64,000 nucleotides of DNA from Mesorhizobium sp. SOD10 (lineage in GTDB: Bacteria > Pseudomonadota > Alphaproteobacteria > Rhizobiales > Rhizobiaceae). Every line of letters begins with the position of its first letter. The stretch's first letter is position 1. Location: the NCBI GenBank assembly GCA_000824805.1, contig CCNA01000002.1, positions 124,001 to 188,000 of the forward strand, in the 5' to 3' direction. Below, one piece after another: positions 40,901 through 50,468 of this stretch. The notes under the pieces are model-generated. The model was not told where the DNA came from, ran no database searches, and was given only the letters and a program-made list of their open reading frames with translations. The translations under genes were made by a program, and so were the position numbers.

Positions 40901-41845
40901 GAGAAGCAGCAGTCCGAGGATCAGCGAGCCGAACAGGATGCTGCGCCAGCCGGGCGACGCATTGACCACGGTGATCAGCGCCGTGATCGTCACCAGAAGG
41001 ATCGCACCGGGAATGGTGCCGGCATAGGTGCCGAGTCCGCCGAGGATCGAGGTGCCGCCGAGCACGACGGCGGCAATCGAGGCAAGCAGGTAGGGATCGC
41101 CGATCCCGACATAGCCCTGGCCGTTCATGCCGAGCACCAGCACGCCGGCCAGCGCCGCCGTGAAGCCGCTGATGCCGTAGACGGCAAGTGTCGTCGACGT
41201 CATGGGAACGCCCGACAAGGAAGCCGCGAGCGGGTTCGCGCCCATAGCAAAAATGCGCGCCCCGAAAGGCGTTGCGTGCATGACCGTCAGCACGACGGTC
41301 GAGACGGCAATCCACAGGATGATACCCGCCGGGATGCCGGCCGGGCGGGCATTGCCAAGCCAATGGACCAGCGGGTTTTCGGCGGTGACGGCGCTGCCGC
41401 CGGCGATGATGATCAAGAGCCCTTGCAGGAAGGTCGCCATGGCCAGCGTCATGATCATCGGATGCACACGCAGCAGTGCCACGCCCAGGCCGTTGACCAC
41501 TCCGATTGCGGTGGTCAATGCGAGCACAGCGATCACGGACACAAGGCCGGTCGGATCGGCTTGCCACGACAGCAGTGGCAGGCTGATGGCGCTGACGGTG
41601 ACGATCGCCGCGACAGACAGGTCGATGCCGCCGGCGACGACGACGAAAGTCTGGCCCGCCGCGACGAGGCCGATTACGGCGCCGAGTTCGACCAGGTAGC
41701 GCAGGTGGCCATAGGCGCCGAAGCCGCGAGAAACGAAGCTCGCCACGATCCAGACGGCCGCGACGATGGCGAGCGTGAGAAACGGCCGGCTTTTCAGGAT
41801 TGCGCTCGCGCGTTTGCCGCCGGCGCTGTCGTTCCAGGCTGTCAT
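40874..41845 (-). CDS. sugar-type ABC transporter permease (RbsC-like), second
   Basis: A 323-residue inner-membrane permease with eight to ten helices. The signature GGIDLSVAAIVTVSA is near residue 72, and the coupling loop ILGGTSILGGLGTYAGTIPGA (here VVLGGTSILGG) lies near residue 250, both typical of ribose/xylose-family permeases. Its start overlaps the stop of the first permease by four bases. It is the last transporter gene of the leftward importer operon. Confidence 0.9.
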   Translation of the reverse strand: MTAWNDSAGGKRASAILKSRPFLTLAIVAAVWIVASFVSRGFGAYGHLRYLVELGAVIGLVAAGQTFVVVAGGIDLSVAAIVTVSAISLPLLSWQADPTGLVSVIAVLALTTAIGVVNGLGVALLRVHPMIMTLAMATFLQGLLIIIAGGSAVTAENPLVHWLGNARPAGIPAGIILWIAVSTVVLTVMHATPFGARIFAMGANPLAASLSGVPMTSTTLAVYGISGFTAALAGVLVLGMNGQGYVGIGDPYLLASIAAVVLGGTSILGGLGTYAGTIPGAILLVTITALITVVNASPGWRSILFGSLILGLLLLSGREQARR

Positions 41846-42807
41846 TGCTGCACCTTGCGGAATTGCGGAATGGCGACGGCGCCGATGATGATCAGGCCTT
41901 GCGCGACATATTGCGCCACCGGCGTGAAGCCGAGAAAGAACATCACGCTGATCATCAGGCTGAGCAGCAGACTGCCGGCAAGCGCGCCGCGCATGGTTCC
42001 TTGCCCACCGAGGAAGCCGATGCCGCCAAGCACTGCGGCGGCGATCGAATTCAACGTGAAAGCCGTACCGATCACCGGGTCGCCCGAACCCGTCTGCGCG
42101 GCGACGAACAGGCCGGCGCTCGTCGACAGCAATCCGCTGATCGCATAGGCGGCGACGCGCGCCGCGTCGACCGGCACGCCGGAGCGATAGGCGCCGACCG
42201 GATTCTCGCCGGCGGCATAGAGGCTGAGGCCGAGCGGCGTGGCGAGATAGAGCTTCCACAACAGCACGATGACCACCAGAATCAGGAAGGCCGCCGGCGT
42301 ATCGCCGGCGAGCAGGTCCGACAGCCATGCCGGAATGGCGCCGCCCGGCCGAGGCAGGATCAGCAGCGCAGCGCCGCCGATGATGAAGGAGCCGGCAAGC
42401 GTCACCACGATCGCCGGCAGGCGCAGCTTGACGACGATGAAGCCGGTCGCGGCCCCGATGCCGAGCCCAGCCAGCGCCACGGCGGCCGCGCCGCCGGCGA
42501 CGCCAAGCGGACCGGCCATGGTGGTTGCGGCAATGACGGCGCCAAGGCTGACGGTGGCGCCGATCGCCAGGCTGATGCCGCCGGTCAGCATGAGGATCGC
42601 CTGCGCCATCGCCACCAGCGCCAGCGGGAACCAGCTCTGGGTGAATTTGCCAAAACCGGAGGCTGTGAACAGACCAGGGAACAACACGCCATAGGCGACG
42701 AGAAATGCCAGCACGACGAGGAACAGCGCACGCACGCCGATGTTGCGGTGCGCCTGCACAGGCCAATAGAGAGCGCCGGCGGATTTCGCGGAACGAATGA
42801 TGCTCAT
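41842..42807 (-). CDS. sugar-type ABC transporter permease (RbsC-like), first
   Basis: A 321-residue permease, paralogous to the next gene. It has GGISLAIGATVSLGAV in place of the usual GGIDLSVG signature and VLGGIGFLGGQGTMRGALAG as coupling loop. The start ATG at 42807 overlaps the ATPase stop by four bases. Two different permeases imply a heterodimeric channel. Confidence 0.9.
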   Translation of the reverse strand: MSIIRSAKSAGALYWPVQAHRNIGVRALFLVVLAFLVAYGVLFPGLFTASGFGKFTQSWFPLALVAMAQAILMLTGGISLAIGATVSLGAVIAATTMAGPLGVAGGAAAVALAGLGIGAATGFIVVKLRLPAIVVTLAGSFIIGGAALLILPRPGGAIPAWLSDLLAGDTPAAFLILVVIVLLWKLYLATPLGLSLYAAGENPVGAYRSGVPVDAARVAAYAISGLLSTSAGLFVAAQTGSGDPVIGTAFTLNSIAAAVLGGIGFLGGQGTMRGALAGSLLLSLMISVMFFLGFTPVAQYVAQGLIIIGAVAIPQFRKVQQ

Positions 42808-44312
42808 GCCGCGACCTTCTGCTTCTCGGCGCCCATCGCCGCAGACACGATTGCCTCCTCGCTCAACGCCGCCCGGTCCAGCGTGGCCGTGATGCGACCT
42901 TCGCGCACCACAGCGACGCGATCGCATAGATGGACCAGCTCCGGCGTGTCGGAACTGAGCAGCACGACGGCCTTGCCGGCGTCGGCGAAAGCGCGAAGCA
43001 TCAGATAGATTTCGCGCTTGGTCTCGACATCGACGCCGCGCGTCGGATCGTTGAGCAAAAGCACCAGCGGGTCATGCGGCATCCATTTCGCCAGCGCGAC
43101 CTTCTGCTGGTTACCGCCGGAGAGCGCCTGCGCCGGCCGGCCAAGATCGCCCTTGATGGCAAGCTGCGCGGCGAGGCTCTTTCCCGTCTCGTGTTCGGCC
43201 CTGCGGCTGCGCAGCCTCAGGGCCGGCAGTCTGGCGAAAGCGGGCAGCATCATGTTGGTGAGGATCGGATGGATCAGGTGCAGCCCTTCCCGCTTTCGGT
43301 CGGCCGGCACATAGGCGAGCCCCAGCGCGTTGGCCTTCGGCACGCCGCCCGGCAGCCCCGATGTTCCGTTGACCGTCGCCGATGCCATCCTGGCTGGAAT
43401 GGCGCCATATAGGCCGAGGAGCAGATCCTCCTGCCCCTGCCCGACCAGCCCGCCGATGCCCAGCACTTCTCCGGCCCTGATGTCGAGGTCGACATCGCGC
43501 ATCAGGCCAGCGGAGAACCCGCGGACCGATATCGCATTGGCAGACGACGCGGACGGCCGCCATTTGGGGAAAAGATCGCCCGGGTCGCGCCCGACCATCA
43601 GCCGCACAAGCCCGGCAGCGTCGGTTCCGGCGAGCGAGCGATCGGCCGTGCAGGTGCCGTCCTTGAGCACGGTGACATGCTGGCAGAGCGCCATCACTTC
43701 GTTCAGCCGGTGGGAGATATAGAGAATGGCGATGCCTTCCGCACGCAACCGCTCCAACAGGTCCGTGAGTATTTTCGTTTCGGTGGCGGACAGCGAGGAT
43801 GTCGGTTCGTCCAGGATGAGCACCCGCGGCTTGCGATAGAGCGCTTTGGCGATCTCGACCATCTGCCGGCGCCCGAGCGCAAGACGGCCGACGGGCGTCG
43901 ACAGCGGTTCGTTGAGCCCGACCAGCGCGCAGGCGGCTTTCGCTCGCGAGGCGAGCTCGTTGTAATCGATCAGGCCGAACCGTTTTGGATAGGCACCGAG
44001 CCCGATGTTTTCGGCGATCGAAAGGCTGGCGGTCAGGCTGAGTTCCTGCTGCACGACGGCGATGCCGGCCTGCCGCGCCAGCGCCGGCGTCATGCGTGGC
44101 ACGGCGCGTCCGTCGACTTCGATCTCCCCGCTGTCCGGCCGCAGCGCCCCGGACAGCAGATTGATCAAGGTCGACTTGCCGGCGCCGTTCTCGCCGAGCA
44201 ATGCGTGCACGCGGCCCGGCTGCAGAGCGATGGAAACGCCGCGCAGGACGGGGTTGCCGAAGAATGCCTTCGACACACCCCGCGCGGCCAGGAGCGGAGG
44301 CACGGTTGTCAA
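42804..44312 (-). CDS. sugar-type ABC transporter ATP-binding protein (two NBDs)
   Basis: A 502-residue tandem ATPase of the RbsA/XylG type. The N-terminal NBD has Walker A GENGAGKST (40-48), the signature LALGRRQMVEIAKAL and Walker B VLILDEPTSSL. The C-terminal NBD has a degenerate Walker A (GLVGQGQEDLL), as is normal, and LSGGNQQKVALAKW. The likely start is TTG at 44312; a GTG at 44303 is an alternative. It lies 18 bases after the binding-protein gene. Confidence 0.9.
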   Translation of the reverse strand: MTTVPPLLAARGVSKAFFGNPVLRGVSIALQPGRVHALLGENGAGKSTLINLLSGALRPDSGEIEVDGRAVPRMTPALARQAGIAVVQQELSLTASLSIAENIGLGAYPKRFGLIDYNELASRAKAACALVGLNEPLSTPVGRLALGRRQMVEIAKALYRKPRVLILDEPTSSLSATETKILTDLLERLRAEGIAILYISHRLNEVMALCQHVTVLKDGTCTADRSLAGTDAAGLVRLMVGRDPGDLFPKWRPSASSANAISVRGFSAGLMRDVDLDIRAGEVLGIGGLVGQGQEDLLLGLYGAIPARMASATVNGTSGLPGGVPKANALGLAYVPADRKREGLHLIHPILTNMMLPAFARLPALRLRSRRAEHETGKSLAAQLAIKGDLGRPAQALSGGNQQKVALAKWMPHDPLVLLLNDPTRGVDVETKREIYLMLRAFADAGKAVVLLSSDTPELVHLCDRVAVVREGRITATLDRAALSEEAIVSAAMGAEKQKVAA

Positions 44313-44330
44313 TGCTACAACCCTTCCGGC

Positions 44331-45383
44331 TTATTTCTGCGCCAGCAGCTTCTTGAACAGTTCCTCATCGTAGGGCGAATAGATGTAGCCGTCAGCCGGG
44401 AAATCCTTGGCGCGGGCGAGATAGTCGTCGATATTGGAATTGTCGATGACCGGCAGCGGGATCTTGACGAAGGCCGGCACGTCCTTGCCTTGCAGCGCCT
44501 GGACCGCGGTGTAGGCGGCAAGGGCGCCGAGCCAGTTCGGCTGCATGGTGGCCCAGCTCTTCAGGCCCTTTTCCTTCCACAGTTCGAGGAACTGGCGCGC
44601 ATTCTCGCCGGTGATCGGCACCTGCTCGCGGCCCTGCTTGTCGAGCGCCAGCACCGCGCCGGCGGACAGCGCGCCGCCGAGCGACAGGATGCCGTCGATC
44701 TCGGGGTTGGCGAAGAGCAGACTGGTGACGGCTTCCTGGGCAGGCGCGACGTTATAGGGCGTGTTGGTCTCGGCCAGGATCTTCACATCGGGATGAGCCT
44801 TCAGCTCCGCATCCGCGCCCTTGCGGCGATCGTCGCTAACCGAAATGCCGGCTGGGCCATTGAGGATGAGGATCTTGCCCTTGCCGCCGATGGCGTTGAT
44901 CAGGAACTTGGCGGCCTGGTCGCCCCATTGCGAGGAATCGGTGTTGATCTTGGCGGTCACCTTGTCGGTGTCGACGAGGCTGTCGAAATTGATGATGGCG
45001 ATGCCCTTGTCGCAGGCGTCGGCCAGCACGCGCGCCGGCGCGGTCGAGGAACCGGCAATCAGGATGATGGCATCGACATTGGAATCGATCATCGACTGGA
45101 TCTGCTGGATCTGCACGTTGGCGTCGCCCTGGGCGTCGGTCACGACCAGCTTGTCGACAAGACCCTGCTTCTTCAGCGTCTCGACCTCGGCTTCGATCGT
45201 GCCCTGCGTCTGCTTCATCCAGGTTGGCACTGAATAGATGTCGGCCCAGCCGATCGTGTAGGGCGGCTTGCGATCGCCCTTGATGCAGTTGGCGGCTGCG
45301 TTGGCAGCGGTGCCGGCGCTCACGGCCAGGACGAGACCGAGGCAAAGGGCGCTGGCGGATGCGAAAAACGACGATTTCTTCAT
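44331..45383 (-). CDS. sugar-type ABC transporter substrate-binding protein
   Basis: A 350-residue periplasmic binding protein with a signal peptide (about 1-29, ending AANAA). The fold-type I pattern includes IQQIQSMIDSNVDAIILIAGSS, GIAIINFDSLVDTDKV, and GGKGKILILNGPAGISVSDDRRKG. Family members bind monosaccharides, polyols or other ligands such as rhizopines and autoinducer-2. The operon's downstream enzymes act on amino compounds, so the ligand may be an amino-sugar-like or N-acyl compound. It is divergent from the IclR gene with operator repeats between. Confidence 0.88.
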   Translation of the reverse strand: MKKSSFFASASALCLGLVLAVSAGTAANAAANCIKGDRKPPYTIGWADIYSVPTWMKQTQGTIEAEVETLKKQGLVDKLVVTDAQGDANVQIQQIQSMIDSNVDAIILIAGSSTAPARVLADACDKGIAIINFDSLVDTDKVTAKINTDSSQWGDQAAKFLINAIGGKGKILILNGPAGISVSDDRRKGADAELKAHPDVKILAETNTPYNVAPAQEAVTSLLFANPEIDGILSLGGALSAGAVLALDKQGREQVPITGENARQFLELWKEKGLKSWATMQPNWLGALAAYTAVQALQGKDVPAFVKIPLPVIDNSNIDDYLARAKDFPADGYIYSPYDEELFKKLLAQK

Positions 45384-45405
45384 GACGGTTCCCCTTGGTG
45401 GCTAT

Positions 45406-45544
45406 TGTCCGGACGCGCGAAATCGGGACGACGAAAGCCATCGGCCGCCGCATCGCGGAACCGCTGCTTTCCCGTCAGAAACTTCTCTGTCCGGCTCGTT
45501 AGTTTGTCCGGTATTTCAGACAACATGTCTGTATATCGGACAAA
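45406..45544. promoter_or_regulatory. IclR-type operator region with nested palindromes
   Basis: TTTGTCCG (45503-45510) and CGGACAAA (45537-45544) are perfect outer arms, and CAGACA/TGTCTG (45517-45522, 45526-45531) perfect inner arms. Additional TGTCCGG copies lie at 45488-45494 and 45406-45412. All are in the leader of the binding-protein gene or the gap to the divergent IclR gene. I infer binding by that regulator. Confidence 0.65.
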
Positions 45545-45630
45545 ACGGATGCTAGTCTGAGCCTTGACATCTTTCAAGCGTCTTGAGACGAGGACCGAAA
45601 AAATGATCCTGGCGACATGAGTGACTTGGC

Positions 45631-46425
45631 ATGAGTGATGGGGCGACTGATCTGATCGAAGCGGGCGCGCAGCCGCAGGGCGGCGAGCGGCGTCGCGGCA
45701 TCGATCGCGTCATCATGCTGCTGGAAGCTCTGCTGAAACATCGCGCGCCGGTGCGCGTCGGCGACCTCGCCAAGATGATCGGCGCGCCGCGCTCAACGAC
45801 CTACGAGATCGTCAACAGCCTGCTCGAGGCGGAGATGCTCGAGAATGTCGGCTCCGAAGGCTATGTCTATTTCGGCCGTGCAATGCATCTGTTCGGCTGG
45901 GCCTACTCACATCACAACGCGCACTATCGCCGCATTCTCGAAACCCTGGACAAGATGGCCGCGGAAACCGGCGAGACGGTCCAGCTCTGCGGGCTGCGCG
46001 GCAACAAATATGTGGTCCTCGACTGTCGCGACTCCCCCGGTCCGTTCCGCATCTCAAGCGATGTCGGTGTTGAAGTGCCTATCCCATGGACAGCATCGGG
46101 ACGGTTGCTGGTCGCTCACATGAACGAAGCGGAGTTGAAGAACTTCATTCCTGCCGAGGACTACAAACTGCCTGACGGTCGCATCGTCGCGCGTGAGCAT
46201 TTCTTCGCCGATGTCGACCTGGCGCGCCGGCAGGGCTTCAGCGAGACCTCGGCACTCGCCGACCGCTTCACCTGGTGCATGGCTGCCCCGATCCGCGACG
46301 GCCACGGCGCCATCAACAGGACGCTTTGCTTTGTGCTTCCCATCGACACGCCGGAGCCGCGACGCAAGCAGTTGCTCGGCCTGTTACGCGAGCGCGCCCG
46401 TGGACTCTCCTTGGCGGAAAGCTGA
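45631..46425 (+). CDS. IclR-family transcriptional regulator
   Basis: A 264-residue regulator. The winged helix-turn-helix (about 25-85) reads RGIDRVIMLLEALLKHRAPVRVGDLAKMIGAPRSTTYEIVNSLLEAEML. The IclR effector domain (about 100-255) contains VLDCRDSPGPFRISSDVG and IPWTASGRLLVAHM. It is divergent from the ABC importer operon and adjacent to the TGTCCG-type palindromes. It most likely controls the importer operon and perhaps the rightward operon starting at 47880. Confidence 0.9.
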   Translation: MSDGATDLIEAGAQPQGGERRRGIDRVIMLLEALLKHRAPVRVGDLAKMIGAPRSTTYEIVNSLLEAEMLENVGSEGYVYFGRAMHLFGWAYSHHNAHYRRILETLDKMAAETGETVQLCGLRGNKYVVLDCRDSPGPFRISSDVGVEVPIPWTASGRLLVAHMNEAELKNFIPAEDYKLPDGRIVAREHFFADVDLARRQGFSETSALADRFTWCMAAPIRDGHGAINRTLCFVLPIDTPEPRRKQLLGLLRERARGLSLAES

Positions 46426-46737
46426 ACATTGGTCCGGGCTGCTCCAGCGTCGCGCTATGGTGAGCATCGAAATGGCAGCCGCTCCTCGCCTGCCCATTGG
46501 CGTGATCCGAGCGTCCGTAAAGCATTTCCCTAATTGAGGCTCTCGTCAGGTCATTCACCTCAACCTCCAGGGCCAACGAAGCGGGCCGCTGTCGCTCCCG
46601 GCACCCGGTTCCGAGGGATGGATTCCGATGCCTCAGCGCGTCGATCAAATTTGCATGGCGGCTTCAGACGTCCCGACCTCCTTTACAAGCACTTGCAGTT
46701 TGCAAAGGGCTAAACCGGTCCAAAGTCGAACTCCAAC
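46426..46737. other. intergenic region, no gene seen
   Basis: About 310 bases between the convergent IclR and GNAT genes. No frame here has a start, ribosome site and plausible protein sequence, and I see no strong hairpin or repeat. It may hold decayed coding DNA, but I cannot identify any. Confidence 0.5.
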
Positions 46738-47595
46738 CTACCCGAGGGTTTGGCTTGTCAGAGCATAGGTCTTCGGCCCAGCCAAACCGCCGCCGAAGAA
46801 ATCGGCGAGGCGTTTGCCGAGCGACATGGTCAGCACCGTGTCGAAGACTGGCATTCCGGCATGCGCGAGAAAGGCGGCGAACTCGCCACTGTCCATGTGC
46901 GTGTCGATCCTGAGGAAAGACCCCGAATGGTCGACGACGTGCGGACGCACGATCGCCACGGCGTCGGCATCGCTTTGAGCCACGACAGGCCCCACGACAT
47001 GGCCGCGCCCAAACGGCCGGCAGAGCGCGAAAGCGGTCAGCTTCTTCCCGTCGAAAAGCCCATAGCCGATCGAATGCCCGAACAGCTTTTCAATGAGCGC
47101 CGTCCGCCTCACGCCAAAGCCCGCCGCGTCGAGCGCGATCGCCGCCGGAATATCGCTTGCGTCCAAAATCCGGATGTCGCCCCGCGCCTCTGCCGGGCTC
47201 TCCGTCGTCGGCACGCGGGCAATGCCTTGGCATTGATAGACGGTCTTCTCCGGCTGGAAGTCGAGCGAGAGATAAAGCCGCCGCGCAGCACGGGTGGCAT
47301 TGAGACGCAGATCGCGCCCGGAGATTTTGTCGAGGACCCGCTTCATCAGCCATTGCGCCGCCCCCAGCGTCTGAAGCCGCGGCGAGGTGATGACCATCCC
47401 AATCGTTGCGAGACTGGCGCCATGCGGGAACCACATGGCCGAACCGAGAACCCGGCCGATCTCATCGAGCGCTACGAAACCTTGTCCCGCTTCGCGCAGG
47501 AATTGCCAGTCCTCGGCCCGATGCGGCCATCCCACAGATAGGGAAAGCGCGTGCAGCCGGTCCAATTCGACGCCTTGGATGTCGCCGATCTGCAT
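46738..47595 (-). CDS. two-domain GNAT acetyltransferase (Acetyltransf_18 type), degenerate CoA loop
   Basis: A 285-residue protein: an N-terminal GNAT domain (about 1-130; SVGWPHRAEDWQFL, GFVALDEIGRVLGSAMWFPHG) and a C-terminal second domain (about 145-285; DIPAAIALDAAGFGVRRTALIEKL, FALCRPFGRGHVVGPVVA). The acetyl-CoA loop expected as RGKGLG reads SPRLQTLGAA, so CoA binding may be weak. A paralog with an intact loop is at 56798. The ATG at 47595 was chosen from alignment with that paralog. Substrate unknown. Confidence 0.8.
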   Translation of the reverse strand: MQIGDIQGVELDRLHALSLSVGWPHRAEDWQFLREAGQGFVALDEIGRVLGSAMWFPHGASLATIGMVITSPRLQTLGAAQWLMKRVLDKISGRDLRLNATRAARRLYLSLDFQPEKTVYQCQGIARVPTTESPAEARGDIRILDASDIPAAIALDAAGFGVRRTALIEKLFGHSIGYGLFDGKKLTAFALCRPFGRGHVVGPVVAQSDADAVAIVRPHVVDHSGSFLRIDTHMDSGEFAAFLAHAGMPVFDTVLTMSLGKRLADFFGGGLAGPKTYALTSQTLG

Positions 47596-47879
47596 CGAGA
47601 AGGCGTCGATTTTCAAGCTTTCGGACGGCTTCAATTCCGTGCCTCTGAAAGACTGCCGTATCAGTGAGTGACGCACAACGGCCACCATACCCGCCAACGC
47701 TAAACAACCCAGACCAATACGATTTGCTCGAAAGTCGAGCACCAACGCAAGATTCAACTGAAACACTTCCGCTTTCGGCACGCAATCGCGACAGAACGCG
47801 CACACCCTCTCCGAAATTGTTGCAGCACACGGTCGACGGCACCGATCCCGGCGAACCTTAAAATGCCTTGAGGGCTGGA

Positions 47880-49004
47880 ATGGACGTCATCGACATCCTC
47901 GATCGTCTCGTCGCCTTTCCGTCGGTCGCCGGCATGCCAAACGGCGACATTGCCGGCTGGATCGAGGCTCATCTCGCCGAACAAGGGGCGAAGGTCACCC
48001 TCCTCCCAGGACCGGAGGGCGACCGTTCAAATCTTTTCGCCACCATCGGCCCCGCCGATGTCCCGGGCTACATCCTATCCGGCCATATGGACGTCGTCCC
48101 CGCCGGCGAGCCGCAATGGAGTTCGGCCCCTTTTTCGCTGCGCCGGGAGGGCGAACGGCTCTATGGACGCGGCACCACCGACATGAAGGGGTTTCTCGCC
48201 GCCGCGCTCGCCGCTGTGCCCGCGCTTGCACAACTGCGCCTCGCCAGGCCGATCCACCTCGCCTTCTCTTACGATGAGGAGATCGGGTGCCGAGGCGTGC
48301 CGCACTTAATTGCCCGGCTTCCAGAACTTTGCGCCAAGCCGCTCGGCGTCATCGTCGGCGAACCCAGCGGAATGCGCGCCGTGCGCGGCCACAAGGGCAA
48401 GGCAGCCGCCCGCGTTATCATCAACGGCCGCTCCGGGCATTCCTCGCGCCCGGATCTTGGGCTTAACGCCATCCATGCGATGGCCGATATACTGAGCGCC
48501 GCTGTGAGTGAAGCGGAGCGGCTGACACATGGCCCATCCGACCCAAGCTTCGAGCCGGCTTATTCCTCACTGCAAGCCGGTGTGATCGCAGGCGGCCAGT
48601 CGGTCAACATCATCCCCGACAGCTGCAGGCTCGACCTCGAGGCGCGCGCAATACCGGGCATCGACCCGGCTGACTTGCTCACCCCGGTCAAGGCGCGGGC
48701 TGAAGCCCTCGCCTATGGAGGCTATGTTGTTGAATGGAAGCCGATCAGCGCCTATCCGGCGCTGTCGCTGCCGCAAGACGCGGCTTTGGCGGGGCTGCTG
48801 CGCGAATTGACCGGCGAAGCGCCTTTGGCCGCCGTCAGCTACGGGACGGAGGGCGGGCTTTACCAGGCCGCCGGCTTCGATGCGATCATCTGCGGCCCCG
48901 GCGAAATCGGCCGCGCCCACAAGCCGGACGAATATATCCTCGCCGGCGAACTCGCCGCCTGCCAGCGGATGGTCGAAGCGCTGGGCGCGCGTTGCGCGGT
49001 TTGA
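47880..49004 (+). CDS. ArgE/M20-family deacylase (acetylornithine deacetylase-like)
   Basis: A 374-residue metallopeptidase-fold enzyme. Metal-site motifs are [16 protein letters not shown] (His, Asp), the Asp in GRGTTDMKG, and the Glu pair in [10 protein letters not shown]. The dimerisation domain has [21 protein letters not shown]. It is the first gene of a six-gene rightward operon (gap of 13 bases to the next). Real acetylornithine deacetylase is possible, but the context suggests removal of an acyl group from a catabolic substrate. Confidence 0.86.
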   Translation: MDVIDILDRLVAFPSVAGMPNGDIAGWIEAHLAEQGAKVTLLPGPEGDRSNLFATIGPADVPGYILSGHMDVVPAGEPQWSSAPFSLRREGERLYGRGTTDMKGFLAAALAAVPALAQLRLARPIHLAFSYDEEIGCRGVPHLIARLPELCAKPLGVIVGEPSGMRAVRGHKGKAAARVIINGRSGHSSRPDLGLNAIHAMADILSAAVSEAERLTHGPSDPSFEPAYSSLQAGVIAGGQSVNIIPDSCRLDLEARAIPGIDPADLLTPVKARAEALAYGGYVVEWKPISAYPALSLPQDAALAGLLRELTGEAPLAAVSYGTEGGLYQAAGFDAIICGPGEIGRAHKPDEYILAGELAACQRMVEALGARCAV

Positions 49005-49017
49005 AGGAGCAACCGGA

Positions 49018-49941
49018 ATGACCTTCCTGTTCAACTCCGATACGCGGCGCGGCGCGGTCTTTGCCGAGGCCTTCGCCAAAGAGCTGCCGGACCTTTCCTT
49101 CGCGATGAATGCCGAAACCGTCGATCCCGATGCCGTGCGCTATCTGATCACCTGGACCGTGCCGGACAACCTTGCGCGCTACAGGAACCTGGAGATCCTA
49201 TTTTCGATCGGCGCCGGCGTCGACCAATTCCGCCTCGATGCGGTGCCCGCGAGCGTGAAGATCGTGCGCATGATGGAGGAAGGCATCGTGCGCATGATGC
49301 AGGAATATGTGGCACTCGCCGTGCTTGGCTTGCATCGCAACCTGCCCGCTTATCTGGCGCAGCAGCGTGCAGGCAAATGGCGCGACATCCCGCAGCTTCA
49401 GGCCGCGTCGCGTCGGATCGGCGTGCTCGGCCTCGGGCAGCTCGGCCAGGCGGTCCTCGACCGGCTGAAACCCTTCGGCTTCCCGCTCGCCGGCTGGAGC
49501 CGGTCGCCGCGGCAGATCGAGGGCGTGACCTGCCATCATGCCGAGGTCGGGCTGGAACAGATGCTCGCGGCCAGCGACATACTGATCTGTCTGCTGCCGC
49601 TGACCGAGGATACGCGCGGATTTCTGAACGCCGGCCTGTTCGCGAAACTGCCGGAAGGAGCCGCGCTCGTTCACACGGGCCGGGGTGCGCAGCTCGACCA
49701 CGAGGCGCTTGTCGCCGCACTCGATAGCGGCCATCTGTCGTCGGCAATGATCGACGTGACGGATCCCGAGCCGCTGCCCGCGAGACATCCGTTCTGGTCG
49801 CATCCGAAGATCATCCTGACCCCGCATATCGCCAGCGTCACCCAGCCCGCGACCGCAGCGCAGGCCGTCATCGACAACATCAAGCGCCACCGTGCAGGTC
49901 TCGATCCGATCGGGCTCGTCGACCGGTCGCTCGGCTATTGA
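49018..49941 (+). CDS. D-2-hydroxyacid dehydrogenase (glyoxylate/hydroxypyruvate reductase A-like)
   Basis: A 307-residue NAD(P)-dependent dehydrogenase. The nucleotide-binding motif is [17 protein letters not shown]. The catalytic Arg is in [14 protein letters not shown], the Glu in [14 protein letters not shown] and the His in [10 protein letters not shown]. It lacks the long catalytic-domain N-terminus of SerA-like enzymes and resembles GhrA. AAGGAGC precedes the ATG at 49018. It would interconvert a 2-oxoacid such as glyoxylate, hydroxypyruvate or tartronate-type compounds with the hydroxyacid. Confidence 0.87.
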   Translation: MTFLFNSDTRRGAVFAEAFAKELPDLSFAMNAETVDPDAVRYLITWTVPDNLARYRNLEILFSIGAGVDQFRLDAVPASVKIVRMMEEGIVRMMQEYVALAVLGLHRNLPAYLAQQRAGKWRDIPQLQAASRRIGVLGLGQLGQAVLDRLKPFGFPLAGWSRSPRQIEGVTCHHAEVGLEQMLAASDILICLLPLTEDTRGFLNAGLFAKLPEGAALVHTGRGAQLDHEALVAALDSGHLSSAMIDVTDPEPLPARHPFWSHPKIILTPHIASVTQPATAAQAVIDNIKRHRAGLDPIGLVDRSLGY

Positions 49942-49964
49942 AATTCAACTGGAAAGGCCATCCT

Positions 49965-50318
49965 TTGTCCCTGCTCAAGTCCATCGATATCAACCCAAGC
50001 TTTTCGCCCCGCGAATCGAACGCGTTGCCAGAGCGGCTGATTGCCGGCAGCCCCGCCTTCAAGACCTGGGCGCAGGATGTCGCCAAGGATGATCTTGTCC
50101 ATACCGGCGTCTGGGAGGCCACCCCAGGCGAAACGCGCTCGATCAAGGGCGAGACTTTCGAATTCTGCCATATCCTCGCCGGCGTGGTAGAAATCAGGCC
50201 CGACGCTGGCGAAACGGTGACCTACCGGGCCGGCGACAGCTTCGTCATGAAGCCGGGCTTCACGGGTGTTTGGAAGACCATCGAAACCGTGCGCAAGATC
50301 TACGTCACCGTGGGCTAG
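49965..50318 (+). CDS. cupin-domain protein
   Basis: A small single-domain cupin of about 117 residues: TGVWEATPGETRSIKGETFEFCHILAGVVEIRP and the second motif YRAGDSFVMKPGFTGVWKTIE. The group with this sequence resembles ethanolamine-utilisation-type or DUF861 cupins. The start is taken as TTG at 49965, preceded by GGAAAGG; a TTG at 49938 that overlaps the previous stop is an alternative. Role in the operon unknown; binding or isomerising a small acid is possible. Confidence 0.75.
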   Translation: MSLLKSIDINPSFSPRESNALPERLIAGSPAFKTWAQDVAKDDLVHTGVWEATPGETRSIKGETFEFCHILAGVVEIRPDAGETVTYRAGDSFVMKPGFTGVWKTIETVRKIYVTVG

Positions 50319-50468
50319 CGAGCGTCCGCGGGGGCCCTGACGTCCGCGGAAGATTTTGCCGTGTCTTGTCACCAGCACGCAACATTCGTCGGCGGCGGAT
50401 CACCGAACAGCGCATGCTGCGTGCCGGCACGGGCTAGGCTCAGGCCGATGCTGCCGAGTGTTTTGCCC

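Noticed and set aside
43677..45233. 518-codon rightward frame opposite the importer ATPase and binding protein
   Set aside because: It spans two genuine leftward genes and has no recognisable domain.
45406..45544. CRP-type control of the sugar importer
   Set aside because: No TGTGA-N6-TCACA site is present; the palindromes here have a different sequence and sit beside an IclR gene.
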